This document shows, in pieces, positions 24,724 through 34,200 of a stretch of DNA of 61,258 nucleotides (position 1 is the stretch's first letter; the number at the start of each line of letters is the position of its first letter). The notes under the pieces were generated by a model. It was not told where the DNA came from and did no database searches. It saw only the letters and a program-made list of their open reading frames with translations. The DNA lies in NCBI GenBank assembly GCA_039024315.1, contig JBCCQN010000019.1, positions 1 through 61,258 of the forward strand, in the 5' to 3' direction. The position numbers and the translations under genes were made by a program. Source of the stretch: JBCAWW01 sp039024315 (GTDB lineage Bacteria; Bacteroidota; Bacteroidia; J057).

Positions 24724-26193
24724 ATGGCGAAAAACACAAAAAAAGAGACTCCGTCTCAGTCTCGAAGAGATTTTATCAAAAAGGGAGCGCTGGCTTCCTC
24801 TATTTTTATCGTACCTAGACATGTATTGGGTGGGATTGGCTACACGGCTCCTAGCGATCAACTAGTACTGGCGGCCATCGGTGCTGGCGGTAAGGGAAGC
24901 AGTGATATCAAAAATGCTTCAGTCAATGGCAGGGAGAAAGTGGCGGCCCTTTGCGATGTGGACTTTTCGGGTTCTGCCGAGAGATCCGTTGATAACTTTC
25001 CCAAAGCCAAACTCTATCATGATTATCGGGTCATGCTAGACGAAATGAAAGACATTGATGCGGTTACGATCTCTACTCCTGATCACGTACACGGCCCAGC
25101 GGCCAAATACGCGATGGAGCGTGGCATCCATGTCTATGTCCAAAAACCCATGACTCACAACATTCGCGAAGCAAGACTCTTGACCGAGATGGCCCGTGAA
25201 AAAAAGATTGTCAGTCAAATGGGTAATCAAGGTGGTTCGAATCCATTGCTCAACATGGTGCAAAAATGGATTGACGATGACCAGATTGGGGCGGTTTCAA
25301 AGGTACAAGTCTGGACCAACCGGCCCGTATGGCCCCAAGGAGGAGCCATGCCCAAACCAGATAATAGCCTCAAACCAGAAGATCTACACTGGGATCTTTG
25401 GTTAGGCCCTGCTGAGATGAAGCCCTTCACCCCCAACTTACATCCATTCAACTGGCGCGGCTGGTGGGACTATGGTACGGGAGCACTCGGAGATGTGGGT
25501 TGCCACCTGATCGATATTCCGTTTCGCACCTTGGGTCTGAAATATCCTACTGACGCAGAATGCAGTGTAGCTTCTATCTTCTCGCAAATGTGGACGCCTG
25601 ACTACCATCCGGAGGGTTGCCCACCTGCTTCTTTTATCACCTTGCATTTTGATGCAACCGATAAGACAAAGTCGCCTATTGAAATGACTTGGAGCGATGG
25701 CGGCATCAAACCAGCTCATCCAGATATCATTCCTGCTGACCACGACATCGGCGGTAAGGGCGGTAGCAATGGGGTCCTGATTGTCGGCGAAAAAGGGATT
25801 ATTTCTACTAATATCAACGATAGCTCCCCCTTACAGCCAAAACTCTATCTCAACGATGGTACTACTGATTTTGGTCCAGAAGTAGAGAAAAACAAAGAGC
25901 CTGAATACGGTCATCAACGCAAATGGGTAGATGCTTGCAAAGCAGGATTTGGTAGTAAAGAGCATCAAGAACTCACCTCTTCCTTTGATTATGCTGGTCC
26001 GATGACTGAAACGGTCTTGATGGGTAATCTGGCGATCAGGAGCTATATGCTTCGTCGAGAAAACAAAAAAGGTCGCATGGAATTTTTTGCCCGCAAGAAG
26101 CTGCTTTGGGATGGCGAGAATATGCGTATCACCAATTTAGAGGAAGCCAACCAGTTTGTCGGCCGACAATACCGCAAAGGCTGGGAAGTGTAA
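24724..26193 (+). CDS. Gfo/Idh/MocA-family oxidoreductase, Tat-exported
   Basis: The ATG at 24724 gives MAKNTKKETPSQSRRDFIKK, a twin-arginine signal (SRRDFIKKG) followed by a hydrophobic stretch. An upstream start at 24637 would bury the Tat signal 29 residues deeper. The Rossmann segment (LVLAAIGAGGKGSSDIKNA), EKP-like motif (HVYVQKPMTHNIREARLLTEMAREKK) and GNQGGSN mark the Gfo/Idh/MocA fold. The C-terminal half (WDLWLGPAEMKPFTPNLHPFNWRGWWDYGTGALGD) matches the periplasmic sub-family abundant in Bacteroidota and Planctomycetes, which uses NAD(P) carried through the Tat system with the folded enzyme. A sugar or glycoside oxidation role is likely. Confidence 0.9.
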   Translation: MAKNTKKETPSQSRRDFIKKGALASSIFIVPRHVLGGIGYTAPSDQLVLAAIGAGGKGSSDIKNASVNGREKVAALCDVDFSGSAERSVDNFPKAKLYHDYRVMLDEMKDIDAVTISTPDHVHGPAAKYAMERGIHVYVQKPMTHNIREARLLTEMAREKKIVSQMGNQGGSNPLLNMVQKWIDDDQIGAVSKVQVWTNRPVWPQGGAMPKPDNSLKPEDLHWDLWLGPAEMKPFTPNLHPFNWRGWWDYGTGALGDVGCHLIDIPFRTLGLKYPTDAECSVASIFSQMWTPDYHPEGCPPASFITLHFDATDKTKSPIEMTWSDGGIKPAHPDIIPADHDIGGKGGSNGVLIVGEKGIISTNINDSSPLQPKLYLNDGTTDFGPEVEKNKEPEYGHQRKWVDACKAGFGSKEHQELTSSFDYAGPMTETVLMGNLAIRSYMLRRENKKGRMEFFARKKLLWDGENMRITNLEEANQFVGRQYRKGWEV

Positions 26194-26197
26194 TTTA

Positions 26198-26227
26198 GGT
26201 AGGGACGGTTTGCAAACCGTCCCTACC
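26198..26227. terminator. REP-like GTAG palindrome acting as convergent terminator
   Basis: A perfect 30-bp palindrome with 14-bp arms (GGTAGGGACGGTTT) around GC sits between convergent genes. It begins with GTAG, like the second palindrome at 57649. Position and stem strength suit a bidirectional terminator; the GTAG head also resembles REP elements. Confidence 0.65.
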
Positions 26228-26235
26228 ACATATCA

Positions 26236-26952
26236 TCAGGTCAATAGATTACCCTCATCATCCCATTGGGCAATCGTTTCACGTTTGCTTTGATCGACGC
26301 ATTTGGCGAGCCATTTTTCATCATAATCCACATCATGCTCGGCTAGGACCTCAGCAGGCACTCCGTCCCAAAGATTGGGGCGATTGCCTTGATAGCCAAG
26401 GTCATCGAAGCCCATTCGAGTGGTATAGTAGCCCGTCACCGTAAGATCGCGCATACGATTGAAAAACTTGATCCCGTAGGCCATTTCTGGCTTTTTGCCA
26501 TCTGGGTCAGGATAAGCAATCTCATCAACTAGGGCAATTTGCTCATCGGGGCTAGCGGCCTTAAAGAGCTTATTGAAGCGACGGTTGGATTCCTGATCCA
26601 GCCACATCAAACCGCCTCGTATTGGCAACTGATGCGAAGGGATATCCTTGACGATAAACTCAATAAACTCTGGTACCCCGGCATCATTAGCCGAACCCGC
26701 GGTTTCGGTAGCCGGTAGGATGATATCACAAAGGACCGCGATGGTCTCTAATTCGTGTTCATTGAGAAAAATTTCCGCTTTGATTTTTTCGTCGCGTTCA
26801 ATTTCCTCTGGCGTACGACCATAGTACTTTTCCTGAGGGGCAGCAGTTTCTGTTTCAGCCGATTTGGCACCGGGCGTACAAGCCGCTACTCCCATACTTG
26901 CTCCTGCCACGGAGCCAATCAACAATGCTTTGAGTGATTCTCTTCTGTCCAT
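26236..26952 (-). CDS. Gluconate 2-dehydrogenase subunit 3-family protein
   Basis: The N-terminus (MDRRESLKALLIGSVAGASMGVAAC) combines a Tat-like RRESLK motif with a lipobox-like AAC. The body has the subunit-3 features LNEHELETIAVLCDIILPATETAGSANDAGVPEFIEF and the C-terminal GYYTTRMGFDDLGYQGN segment. In the family this small subunit chaperones or co-exports the flavoprotein dehydrogenase, which lacks its own signal. The GMC oxidoreductase gene ends two bases upstream, so the two form one unit. Confidence 0.9.
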   Translation of the reverse strand: MDRRESLKALLIGSVAGASMGVAACTPGAKSAETETAAPQEKYYGRTPEEIERDEKIKAEIFLNEHELETIAVLCDIILPATETAGSANDAGVPEFIEFIVKDIPSHQLPIRGGLMWLDQESNRRFNKLFKAASPDEQIALVDEIAYPDPDGKKPEMAYGIKFFNRMRDLTVTGYYTTRMGFDDLGYQGNRPNLWDGVPAEVLAEHDVDYDEKWLAKCVDQSKRETIAQWDDEGNLLT

Positions 26953-26954
26953 GA

Positions 26955-28676
26955 CTAGCTAAGGTTTTGTTTTTTGACTTGATCGATGATGAATTCGGAG
27001 GTACGCATAGAAAGCGCCATGATGGTCCAAGTACAGTTTTTATCTGCTTGAGACACAAATGGGCCTGCATCTACGATAAACACATTGTCAGCATCGTGTA
27101 GACGTTGCATCGGATCAGTTACCGAGGTTTTGGGATCAGTGCCCATACGAGTGGTACCCACCTCGTGAATAATCTGCCCAGGATTGGCCAAACCGTAATC
27201 ACGATCCGCACCGGGTTTGTCCCCCAATACAGTCGCTCCCATCGCATGAAAAATCTCTTCAAAGGTATCTTGCATATGGCGGGCCTGCTTGCGCTCCAAA
27301 TCACTCCACTGATAGTGGAATTTCAATACGGGAATGCCCCATTGATCCACCACCTCTGGATCAATCTCACAACGGTTTTCGTAACGGGCGATACTTTCGC
27401 CACGGGCCGAAATCCCCATCACGGAGCCATAAAAGCGCTTCACATCATCTCGCAGCTTAGTACCATAGCCACCGATGTCGCCACCGATATATTCATTCAT
27501 CGCCGCAATATTGTAGCCAAAGCCATAAGAGGGCATGCCCATACCCCCCCAGATTTCGAGGTGATAACCACGGGGAAAGTCCAGCTTTTTATTGTCGAGC
27601 CACCAAGGCGAATAAACGTGCATACCGCCAACGCCATCTTCGTTATAAGTCTTGCGGTTCATCATTTGGGGCACAAAGGCAGAACGGCTAGCTCCGGTGG
27701 AGTCATGTACGTAGCGCCCTACCACGTCACTGCTATTGCCGAGCCCATTGGGGTGTTGACTACTCTTGGAGTTGAGCAGGATACGGGCTGAACTACAGGC
27801 AGAGGCTCCTAGCACCACTACTTTGCCTCGCAACTGATATTCGCGTCGGTCTTTTTTGTTGATATAGGATACCCCTGTGGCTCGACCTTCTGCATCAGTG
27901 GTAACCTTACGCACCATGCAATCAGTGTAGAGCTCAAGCTTACCGCCATTTTTCTGGGCGGGGAAAATCAGACAAGAACCCGCCGAAAAGTCTGCGTAAG
28001 CGCTACAAGAGCGACCACATTGGCTACAGTAAAAGCAAACCCCACGCTCTTTGTTAATCCGCTTGGTTAGGATCGATAGACGAGAAGGAATCACATCTAC
28101 GCCTGCTTTACGGGCGGCTTTGATGTAGTAAAGCTCGTGGAGACGAGGCTTAGGAGCAGGCAGGAAAAAGCCATCTGGATCGTTGTAACGCCCTTCTTTG
28201 GAGCCAAAAACCCCGATCATTTTGTCCAGCTTATCATAGTAAGGCTTGACATCATCATAACTGATGGGCCAGTTTTCACCGTAGCCATCTACATCTTTGT
28301 GTTTAAAGTCGATGGGGCCAAAGCGGAGTGAAATACGTCCCCAGTGGTTAGTTCGCCCCCCTAGCATTCGAGAACGCCACCAAAAAAAGTTAGTATTTTC
28401 TCCTTGGGTGTAGGGCTCTCCCTCCACCTTCCAATCACCCCAGGACTGGTCATAGTCTCCAAAGGCACGGGTCACACTCGCACCGCGTCGCGGTGATTCC
28501 CAGGGATATTTCAGCTGGGTCATGGTCTTGGGGTCCTTGGGATCAAAATAAGAACCTGCTTCCACGACAGCGACTCTCAGGCCTGCTTCAGCGAGCTGAT
28601 TGGCGGCCATGCCCCCTCCTGCGCCTGACCCCACGATAATGGCATCATACACAATAGGAGATTCAATAATTTGCAT
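26955..28676 (-). CDS. GMC-family FAD-dependent oxidoreductase
   Basis: The N-terminal FAD-binding motif (DAIIVGSGAGGGMAANQLAE, Gly16-Gly22, then VVEAG), the GRTNHWGRISLRFGP region, four cysteines in GVCFYCSQCGRSCSAYAD, and the C-terminal EVGTTRMGTDPKTSVTD plus NVFIVDAGPFVSQADKNCTWTI mark the gluconate 2-dehydrogenase / fructose dehydrogenase branch of GMC enzymes. The substrate is probably a sugar, polyol or glycoside oxidised in the periplasm, with electrons passed on to the respiratory chain. It lacks a signal peptide and is followed by the subunit-3 gene that would supply export. In Bacteroidota such pairs are often linked to 3-keto-glycoside formation. Confidence 0.92.
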   Translation of the reverse strand: MQIIESPIVYDAIIVGSGAGGGMAANQLAEAGLRVAVVEAGSYFDPKDPKTMTQLKYPWESPRRGASVTRAFGDYDQSWGDWKVEGEPYTQGENTNFFWWRSRMLGGRTNHWGRISLRFGPIDFKHKDVDGYGENWPISYDDVKPYYDKLDKMIGVFGSKEGRYNDPDGFFLPAPKPRLHELYYIKAARKAGVDVIPSRLSILTKRINKERGVCFYCSQCGRSCSAYADFSAGSCLIFPAQKNGGKLELYTDCMVRKVTTDAEGRATGVSYINKKDRREYQLRGKVVVLGASACSSARILLNSKSSQHPNGLGNSSDVVGRYVHDSTGASRSAFVPQMMNRKTYNEDGVGGMHVYSPWWLDNKKLDFPRGYHLEIWGGMGMPSYGFGYNIAAMNEYIGGDIGGYGTKLRDDVKRFYGSVMGISARGESIARYENRCEIDPEVVDQWGIPVLKFHYQWSDLERKQARHMQDTFEEIFHAMGATVLGDKPGADRDYGLANPGQIIHEVGTTRMGTDPKTSVTDPMQRLHDADNVFIVDAGPFVSQADKNCTWTIMALSMRTSEFIIDQVKKQNLS

Positions 28677-28757
28677 GTTTTGTAGTAGTTTATTCGGTCA
28701 ACCTAAATTGAGTTATATAAGATAAAACCTATCTCCTAGCTTTGGAAAAAAAACGCC

Positions 28758-29177
28758 CTATTTATTGGGCACAATCGGAATAAGGCGCGAATCGTCAAGT
28801 GCTGCCGTCCGATGCCCTGCCGTTTTGAGGTATTCAGGATTATTGGCGAAGGCCACAAATGCGTTTACGCTCTTATGCTTGACCAATAGCATTAGATCCC
28901 AGTCTTCGTCGGCGGGCCCAATCAGGGGAGCAAAGGGCTTACCGGCATAAATCACCGATGCACCGGCCTTTTCGATCAGAGGAGAAGTAAATTTCATGTA
29001 CTGTCGATAGGCTTCGGCCCCTGAGATGGCGGACTCTGGCGCCAACTCAGGTGATTCGCTATAATCCGCTTGCTCCCGATACTTGAGCAAGTTGAGCATG
29101 ACTACTTCGCCTTCAATCCCGGCACGAACAAAGGCTTTACCAGCTTCACGGGTACTGTGGACGTATTTTTCTTTCAT
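28758..29177 (-). CDS. DUF1330-like small protein
   Basis: This 139-residue cytoplasmic protein belongs, by pattern, to the dimeric alpha/beta-barrel group: VVMLNLLKYREQADY, SGAEAYRQYMKFTSPLIEKAGASVIYAGKP and WDLMLLVKHKSVNAFVAFANNPEY resemble DUF1330 proteins. No enzyme activity is established for the family, which is often found beside oxidoreductases. It lies alone between the GMC operon and the GNAT gene on the same strand. Confidence 0.7.
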   Translation of the reverse strand: MKEKYVHSTREAGKAFVRAGIEGEVVMLNLLKYREQADYSESPELAPESAISGAEAYRQYMKFTSPLIEKAGASVIYAGKPFAPLIGPADEDWDLMLLVKHKSVNAFVAFANNPEYLKTAGHRTAALDDSRLIPIVPNK

Positions 29178-29249
29178 GTTTGATTTTTATGGAGGTTTTA
29201 AGGCCTTTCGTTTTTGTTGCTCTTTTTTGGGTTTACTCCCGAAAGCTTT

Positions 29250-29266
29250 CAGGACGCGGAACGCTT
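29250..29266 (-). repeat. Decayed dispersed repeat (intergenic)
   Basis: The minus-strand prefix GGATAAGCGTTCCGCG matches the family, including the GATAA extension, but the 3' arm of the stem is not complementary. Confidence 0.35.
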
Positions 29267-29762
29267 ATCCTTTTCTATCTAAGCTATACACAAAGCACCC
29301 ATCCTCACCAAAGTTCCGCTCCTCCACAAAGCGGAAGCCGAGCTTCTGATAAAACTTATGCGCTCGTGTATTCCTCTGTAAAGGATCAATTAAGATAGCA
29401 TTTACCTCTGGTGCTGCAAAGCAACGAGCGATGGCTTTTTGCATCATGATAGTACCGTAGCCTTGCCCAAGGTCTGAGACTTCTCCTATCCAGATATCTA
29501 TGGCTCTGAGATTGGGCGCTACCTCGCCCCAATAATGACTTTCCTCTTCGTGAGGATCGATGATCTGTACAAAACCAATGGGGCGGCCATCCAACTCAGC
29601 AATTAGCTGTTCCCGCCAAGTAGGGCTCTTGGGTAGTTCTGCTTCCCATTCCCAATCATCAGCACCAGCAGCGATTACATGTGGTTGCTCATCCCAATGC
29701 CGGAGCAAAGACAAATCGTTCGGCGAAGCCGGCCTAAAAATGATACGCTCAAATAAATCCAT
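29265..29762 (-). CDS. GNAT acetyltransferase, AAC(6')-like
   Basis: The 165-residue protein reads like the AAC(6')/siderophore acyltransferase branch of GNAT enzymes: an N-terminal RPASPNDLSLLRHW, central ELDGRPIGFVQIID, IDIWIGEVSDLGQGYG (motif A, acetyl-CoA pyrophosphate loop), and C-terminal LIDPLQRNTRAHKFYQKLGF. Chromosomal enzymes of this type may acetylate aminoglycosides or unrelated amines, and resistance cannot be inferred. It is 25 bp downstream of the DUF1501 gene on the same strand, an odd partner. Confidence 0.82.
   Translation of the reverse strand: MDLFERIIFRPASPNDLSLLRHWDEQPHVIAAGADDWEWEAELPKSPTWREQLIAELDGRPIGFVQIIDPHEEESHYWGEVAPNLRAIDIWIGEVSDLGQGYGTIMMQKAIARCFAAPEVNAILIDPLQRNTRAHKFYQKLGFRFVEERNFGEDGCFVYSLDRKG
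29715..29731 (+). repeat. Dispersed hairpin repeat, stem CGGC, GAA loop
   Basis: The plus strand reads ATCGTT-CGGC-GAA-GCCG. It encodes PASPNDL at the N-terminus of the acetyltransferase. Confidence 0.75.
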
Positions 29763-29787
29763 ACGCTCTCAGTACAATAGCAAGCAC

Positions 29788-31227
29788 CTAGGCCAAAATA
29801 TCCTTCACCACATGTCCATGGACATCGGTCAAGCGGAATCTCCGCCCCTGATATTTAAAAGTCAAGCGCTCATGATCGATGCCCAATAGATGTAGTAAAG
29901 TAGCCTGAAAATCATGCACATGGACTCCATCTTTCACGACATTATAACTAAACTCATCCGTTTCACCGTAAGTGATGCCAGCCTTAACGCCTGCCCCCGC
30001 CATCCACATCGTAAAGCAACCGGGATGATGATCTCGGCCGTAGTTTGTCGCTGTCAGCTTTCCTTGCGAGAAAGAGGTGCGGCCAAATTCGCCGCCCCAT
30101 ATCACTAGTGTATCATCCAACAAGCCCCTTTGTTTGAGATCCTTGACGAGGGCGGCAGAGGCTTGATCGGTTTTCTTAGCTTGATTGCGCATTCCATTGG
30201 GTAGCCTACCGTGATGATCCCAACCCGTGTGGTATAGCTGAATAAATTTGACATCCTTTTCTGCTAGTTTTCGCGCCAAAAGGCAGTTATAGGCATAAGT
30301 CCCAGGAGTGCGAGCGTCCTCACCATATAGATCATAGATATAATCGGGCTCCCCCTTCATATCGACCACTTCGGGCACTTCCATCTGCATGCGGTAGGCC
30401 ATCTCATATTGATTGATCCGAGAATTGATTTCTGGATCACCCCATATATCATATTGCTGCTGGTTGAGTTCCTTTAGATAGTCCAAAGCTTCTCTCCGAT
30501 CTTGGGTGCTCACGCCATGCGGATTGCTCAGATAGAGTACAGGATCACGGCCCGAGCGAAAAGGAGTCCCCTGATAATGAGCGGGCAAGAAACCATTGCC
30601 CCATACCTGCGAATTGAGGGGCTGTCCGCCCCCACCGTGAGAAAGTAGCACGACAAAGCCGGGTAGGTTTTCATTATCGGCCCCCAAACCATAAGTAAGC
30701 CAAGAACCAATCGATGGTCGCCCACTCTGCATAGAACCGGTTTGCATAAACATCACCGCGGGCTCGTGATTGATGGCTTCAGTGTACATGGATTTGACCA
30801 CGCAAATATCATCCACTATCCCAGCCGTATAAGGAAATAGATCGCAAACCCATGTACCGGATTGACCATGCTGCTGGAAGTCGAAAATAGAGGCTGCGAC
30901 AGGAAAGGAGGCTTGCTGTGCCACCATACCAGAGTTTCGCTGAGAACCTCTAATCGAGGCCGGTAATTCCTTCATATGCCATTGACGCATCTGCGCTTTG
31001 TAATCAAAGGTCTCCAACTGAGAAGGAGCGCCACTTTGAAACAAATAAATGATGCGTTTTGCCTTAGGTTTGAAATGAGGTTTCCCTAAAACGCCACCTC
31101 GATCGCTGGATTCGATTCCTATTGCTCCGCCTAGCAAACTACCTAGCGCTACTGCCCCTAAACCCATGGCGCTTCGCTTCAAAAAATCTCTTCTGGATCG
31201 GTGTAGATTAAAGATATTTGGCTTCAT
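29788..31227 (-). CDS. DUF1501 family protein, Tat-exported
   Basis: A twin-arginine signal (RSRRDFLKRSAMGLGAVALG) is followed by the alkaline-phosphatase/sulfatase-like fold of DUF1501: KAKRIIYLFQSGAPSQLETFD, GSWLTYGLGADNENLPGFVVL, DTLVIWGGEFGRTSF, GRDHHPGCFTMWMAGAG and a C-terminal LHLLGIDHERLTF. The family has no firm biochemical function and is nearly always paired with a DUF1549/DUF1553 cytochrome protein, as here with a 12-bp gap. Both proteins should act outside the cytoplasmic membrane. A role in oxidative degradation of polymers is often proposed but not shown. Confidence 0.9.
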   Translation of the reverse strand: MKPNIFNLHRSRRDFLKRSAMGLGAVALGSLLGGAIGIESSDRGGVLGKPHFKPKAKRIIYLFQSGAPSQLETFDYKAQMRQWHMKELPASIRGSQRNSGMVAQQASFPVAASIFDFQQHGQSGTWVCDLFPYTAGIVDDICVVKSMYTEAINHEPAVMFMQTGSMQSGRPSIGSWLTYGLGADNENLPGFVVLLSHGGGGQPLNSQVWGNGFLPAHYQGTPFRSGRDPVLYLSNPHGVSTQDRREALDYLKELNQQQYDIWGDPEINSRINQYEMAYRMQMEVPEVVDMKGEPDYIYDLYGEDARTPGTYAYNCLLARKLAEKDVKFIQLYHTGWDHHGRLPNGMRNQAKKTDQASAALVKDLKQRGLLDDTLVIWGGEFGRTSFSQGKLTATNYGRDHHPGCFTMWMAGAGVKAGITYGETDEFSYNVVKDGVHVHDFQATLLHLLGIDHERLTFKYQGRRFRLTDVHGHVVKDILA

Positions 31228-31239
31228 ACTTAGCGATGA

Positions 31240-34200
31240 TTATCTCCGGACTATAGCTTCGTCTGTATTGAGGATGGCATTAGATACGACCCCTAGGGCT
31301 GCAATTTCTGCAGGATCGAGCGCTGGATCCCATTTAGATTTCCCAACCTCTAGGTAAGCAAGTGCTTTAGTCGGATCACTGGCGTATTTACGCCTTTCAT
31401 TTTTATAGAAATCTAGGAGGGTACGCATTTCTTTTTCCGTAGGCATACGACTGGTACAGAGTCTGAATACATAAAGAAGTTGCTCTTGAGGCTGAGAAAT
31501 CTCCGCAATTACAGTCTCTGCTAACTTACGGGAGGCCTCCACAAACTGGGGATCATTGAGTAGAGTCAGGGCCTGTAGAGGGGTGTTGGTTACTTGGCGA
31601 CGCACGCTACAGATATCGCGGTTGGCGATATCAAGAAGCTGCATAGCTGGAGGCGGAGCTTGGCGTTTCCAGATGGTATAGAGGCTTCGCCGATAGATCC
31701 CCTTATCGGTATCATAGGGGTAGCGATAAGCCCAATGTTTGGTGGTAAGAGATTCCCAAATCCCTTTGGGTTGATAAGGATAAGCGGCCGGTCCCCCTGT
31801 TTGAGTTTCCAACAGTCCACTAATGGCGAGCGCATTGTCTCGAATCATCTCTGCTGGTAGGCGGAAGCTTGCTCCTCTCGCTAGCCAAACATTTTCGGGA
31901 TCTTGTTCTAGGGCTTCGGGACTGATCACCGACGATTGACAGTAAGTGGTAGAAAGCATGATTTGTTTGTGAAGCCGTTTGATGTCCCAGCCATTTTGCA
32001 TGAAGTCCCAAGCCAACCAATCTAACAAATCAGGATGTGAAGGTAGGCTCCCTTGATTACCAAAATCTTCTACCGTCTTGACGATCCCTCGCCCAAAGTG
32101 CATCATCCAGATACGGTTGACATAGACGCGAGCGGTTAAGGGGTTTTGCGGATCAAATAACCATTGGGCTAAGCCTAAGCGATCAGGCCTTAATTTGTCA
32201 ACAAGAGGAAAGATGGCAGCGGGTGTTTCCGGTTCCACTCCTTCGCCATGCTCATTATAAACACCCCGATTTAAGATATAAGTCGGTCTAGGCTGAGGCA
32301 AATCTCCCATCACCATGATCTCTGGGATCTTGCTGATGAAATCATTTTCAGCCCGACGGGCTTGATTCAACTGAGCTTCACGCTCTTGAAAATCAGGATC
32401 TCTCTGCCAGTAATCATAAGCCCATTTTATTTTCCCCTTTATTTGAGTCAAAGAGATGTCTAAACTAGCAGCCACTTCTGGTGGGCTTAAAGTGCCTTGA
32501 TATACCTTCAATTCATCAATCCCACCATTGGTCAGCACTTTTTCCCTCGATTGGAAACCCATTTGGAGGTTATGAAAGCCGTAAGTGTGGATATCTGGTT
32601 CGAATAAAATGCTTTTGTAAAGATGATCGCGTTTCACTTCCACCTCGACTTCCTGTCCATCGAGATAGATTTTGATCCCCGAAGCGCGACTAGAGCCATC
32701 ATAGGTCATACTTATATGCGTCCACTTGTGGATTGGGAGTGTTGCTTCTGTTAGTACGTCTATGGCATTTTGAGGCCAGGAGTGAGAAATAAAAAACCTT
32801 AAGCGATTACTATCAAGCGCAAAATTATAGCCTTTGAAGCCTAAGCGCCTTTCCTCGCTATGCCACATAAAATAGGCTTCATCATAAAGGGTGTCTGGAT
32901 AGAGGGCAAACTGGATGGAAAATGGATCTGTGCGATCAAACCAACCCAAGCCTTTCGGGCCCCTTCCCGAATTATATTCCTTGATAAAGAAGGCATTTCC
33001 CTGGTAGCCAGCTGCCCGGATATCGGGCTTTCCGTTAAAATAAATGGGTTCGGCTCGGCCCTTAGCTTCTTTTATACCAAACTTTTGGTCTCTTGAAGGG
33101 CTCAATGCCTCAAAATCATAATGCGCCAGTAGTTTACGCTTCAGGCTGGCTTTTAACTTCGCTGGAGAGAGAGCAGCCTCATTTTCAGGAGCCTTATCGA
33201 GTATAGACCTTCGTTCCTCTTCTAAATGAGCGATATAGGCACGCAGCGAGTCAAGATGAGCTCTTGTAATCTCATCGGTCAGTAATAAGGCTGGTCCGGG
33301 TGTTTGGCCGGGGCCATATACTGCAGACCCAAATTCATCGGTACTGTTAAAAAAGGCGAAGAGTTGGAAGTATTCCTTTTGGGAAATGGGGTCATACTTA
33401 TGATCATGGCAGCGGGCACATTCCACCGAAAGGCCTAAGAAAGCCTTGCCAAAGGTATTGGTCCTATCGGCTACATTTTCTACTCTATATTCTTCGAAAA
33501 CGATTCCCGCTTCAGAATTTTTTTTATGCAATCGGTTGAAGGCGGTAGCCAACACGCTTTCCTGAGTTTTATCGGGGATCAGATCGCCAGCTAGTTGCCA
33601 ACTGACAAATTCTTTGTAGGACTGATTTTCATTAAAAGCTTTGATCACCCAATCGCGATAAGGCGAAAAATCTCGATGCTTGTCGTCAAGATAGCCATCG
33701 CTATCAGCGTAGCGAGCTATATCCATCCAATTAGCAGCCATGCGCTCGCCATAAGCAGGAGAAGCCAAAAATTGGTCAAGGACCTTTTCGTAGGCATTGG
33801 CTGAGCTATCTTGCAAAAAGGCATCAATTTCCGCTAGGGTAGGAGGCAAACCGCGAAGATCAAAGGATGCTCGTCTAATTAGCTTTGCTTTTGCAGCGGG
33901 TGAAGAAAAACTTAGACCTTTTGCTTGCAACTTGGCGAATACAAATTGATCGATTTCTTGATCAGGCGCTTCTGAGTTTTTGCGATATGGGAGACTAGGT
34001 TGAGTAACAGGAATCAAGGACCAATGAGGTTTATATTCGGCCCCTTCCTCTATCCATTTGACCAAGGTGGCAATTTCGGCAGGCGCTAAAGATAGATGAG
34101 ACTCAGGCGTAGGCATGACAATCTCGGGGTCGTCAGAAAGAATGCGACGAAAAACTTCACTCTTTTCGGCTTTTCCCGCAACGATCGCTTGTCCTCCTTC

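Noticed and set aside
25234..25244. GGTTCGAATCC, resembling a tRNA T-arm
   Set aside because: It lies inside the Gfo/Idh/MocA gene (QGGSNPLL) and no matching acceptor, D or anticodon arm surrounds it.
27105..27791. 228-codon open frame on the plus strand
   Set aside because: It is antisense to the GMC oxidoreductase, whose motifs are complete; the composition is that of a shadow frame.
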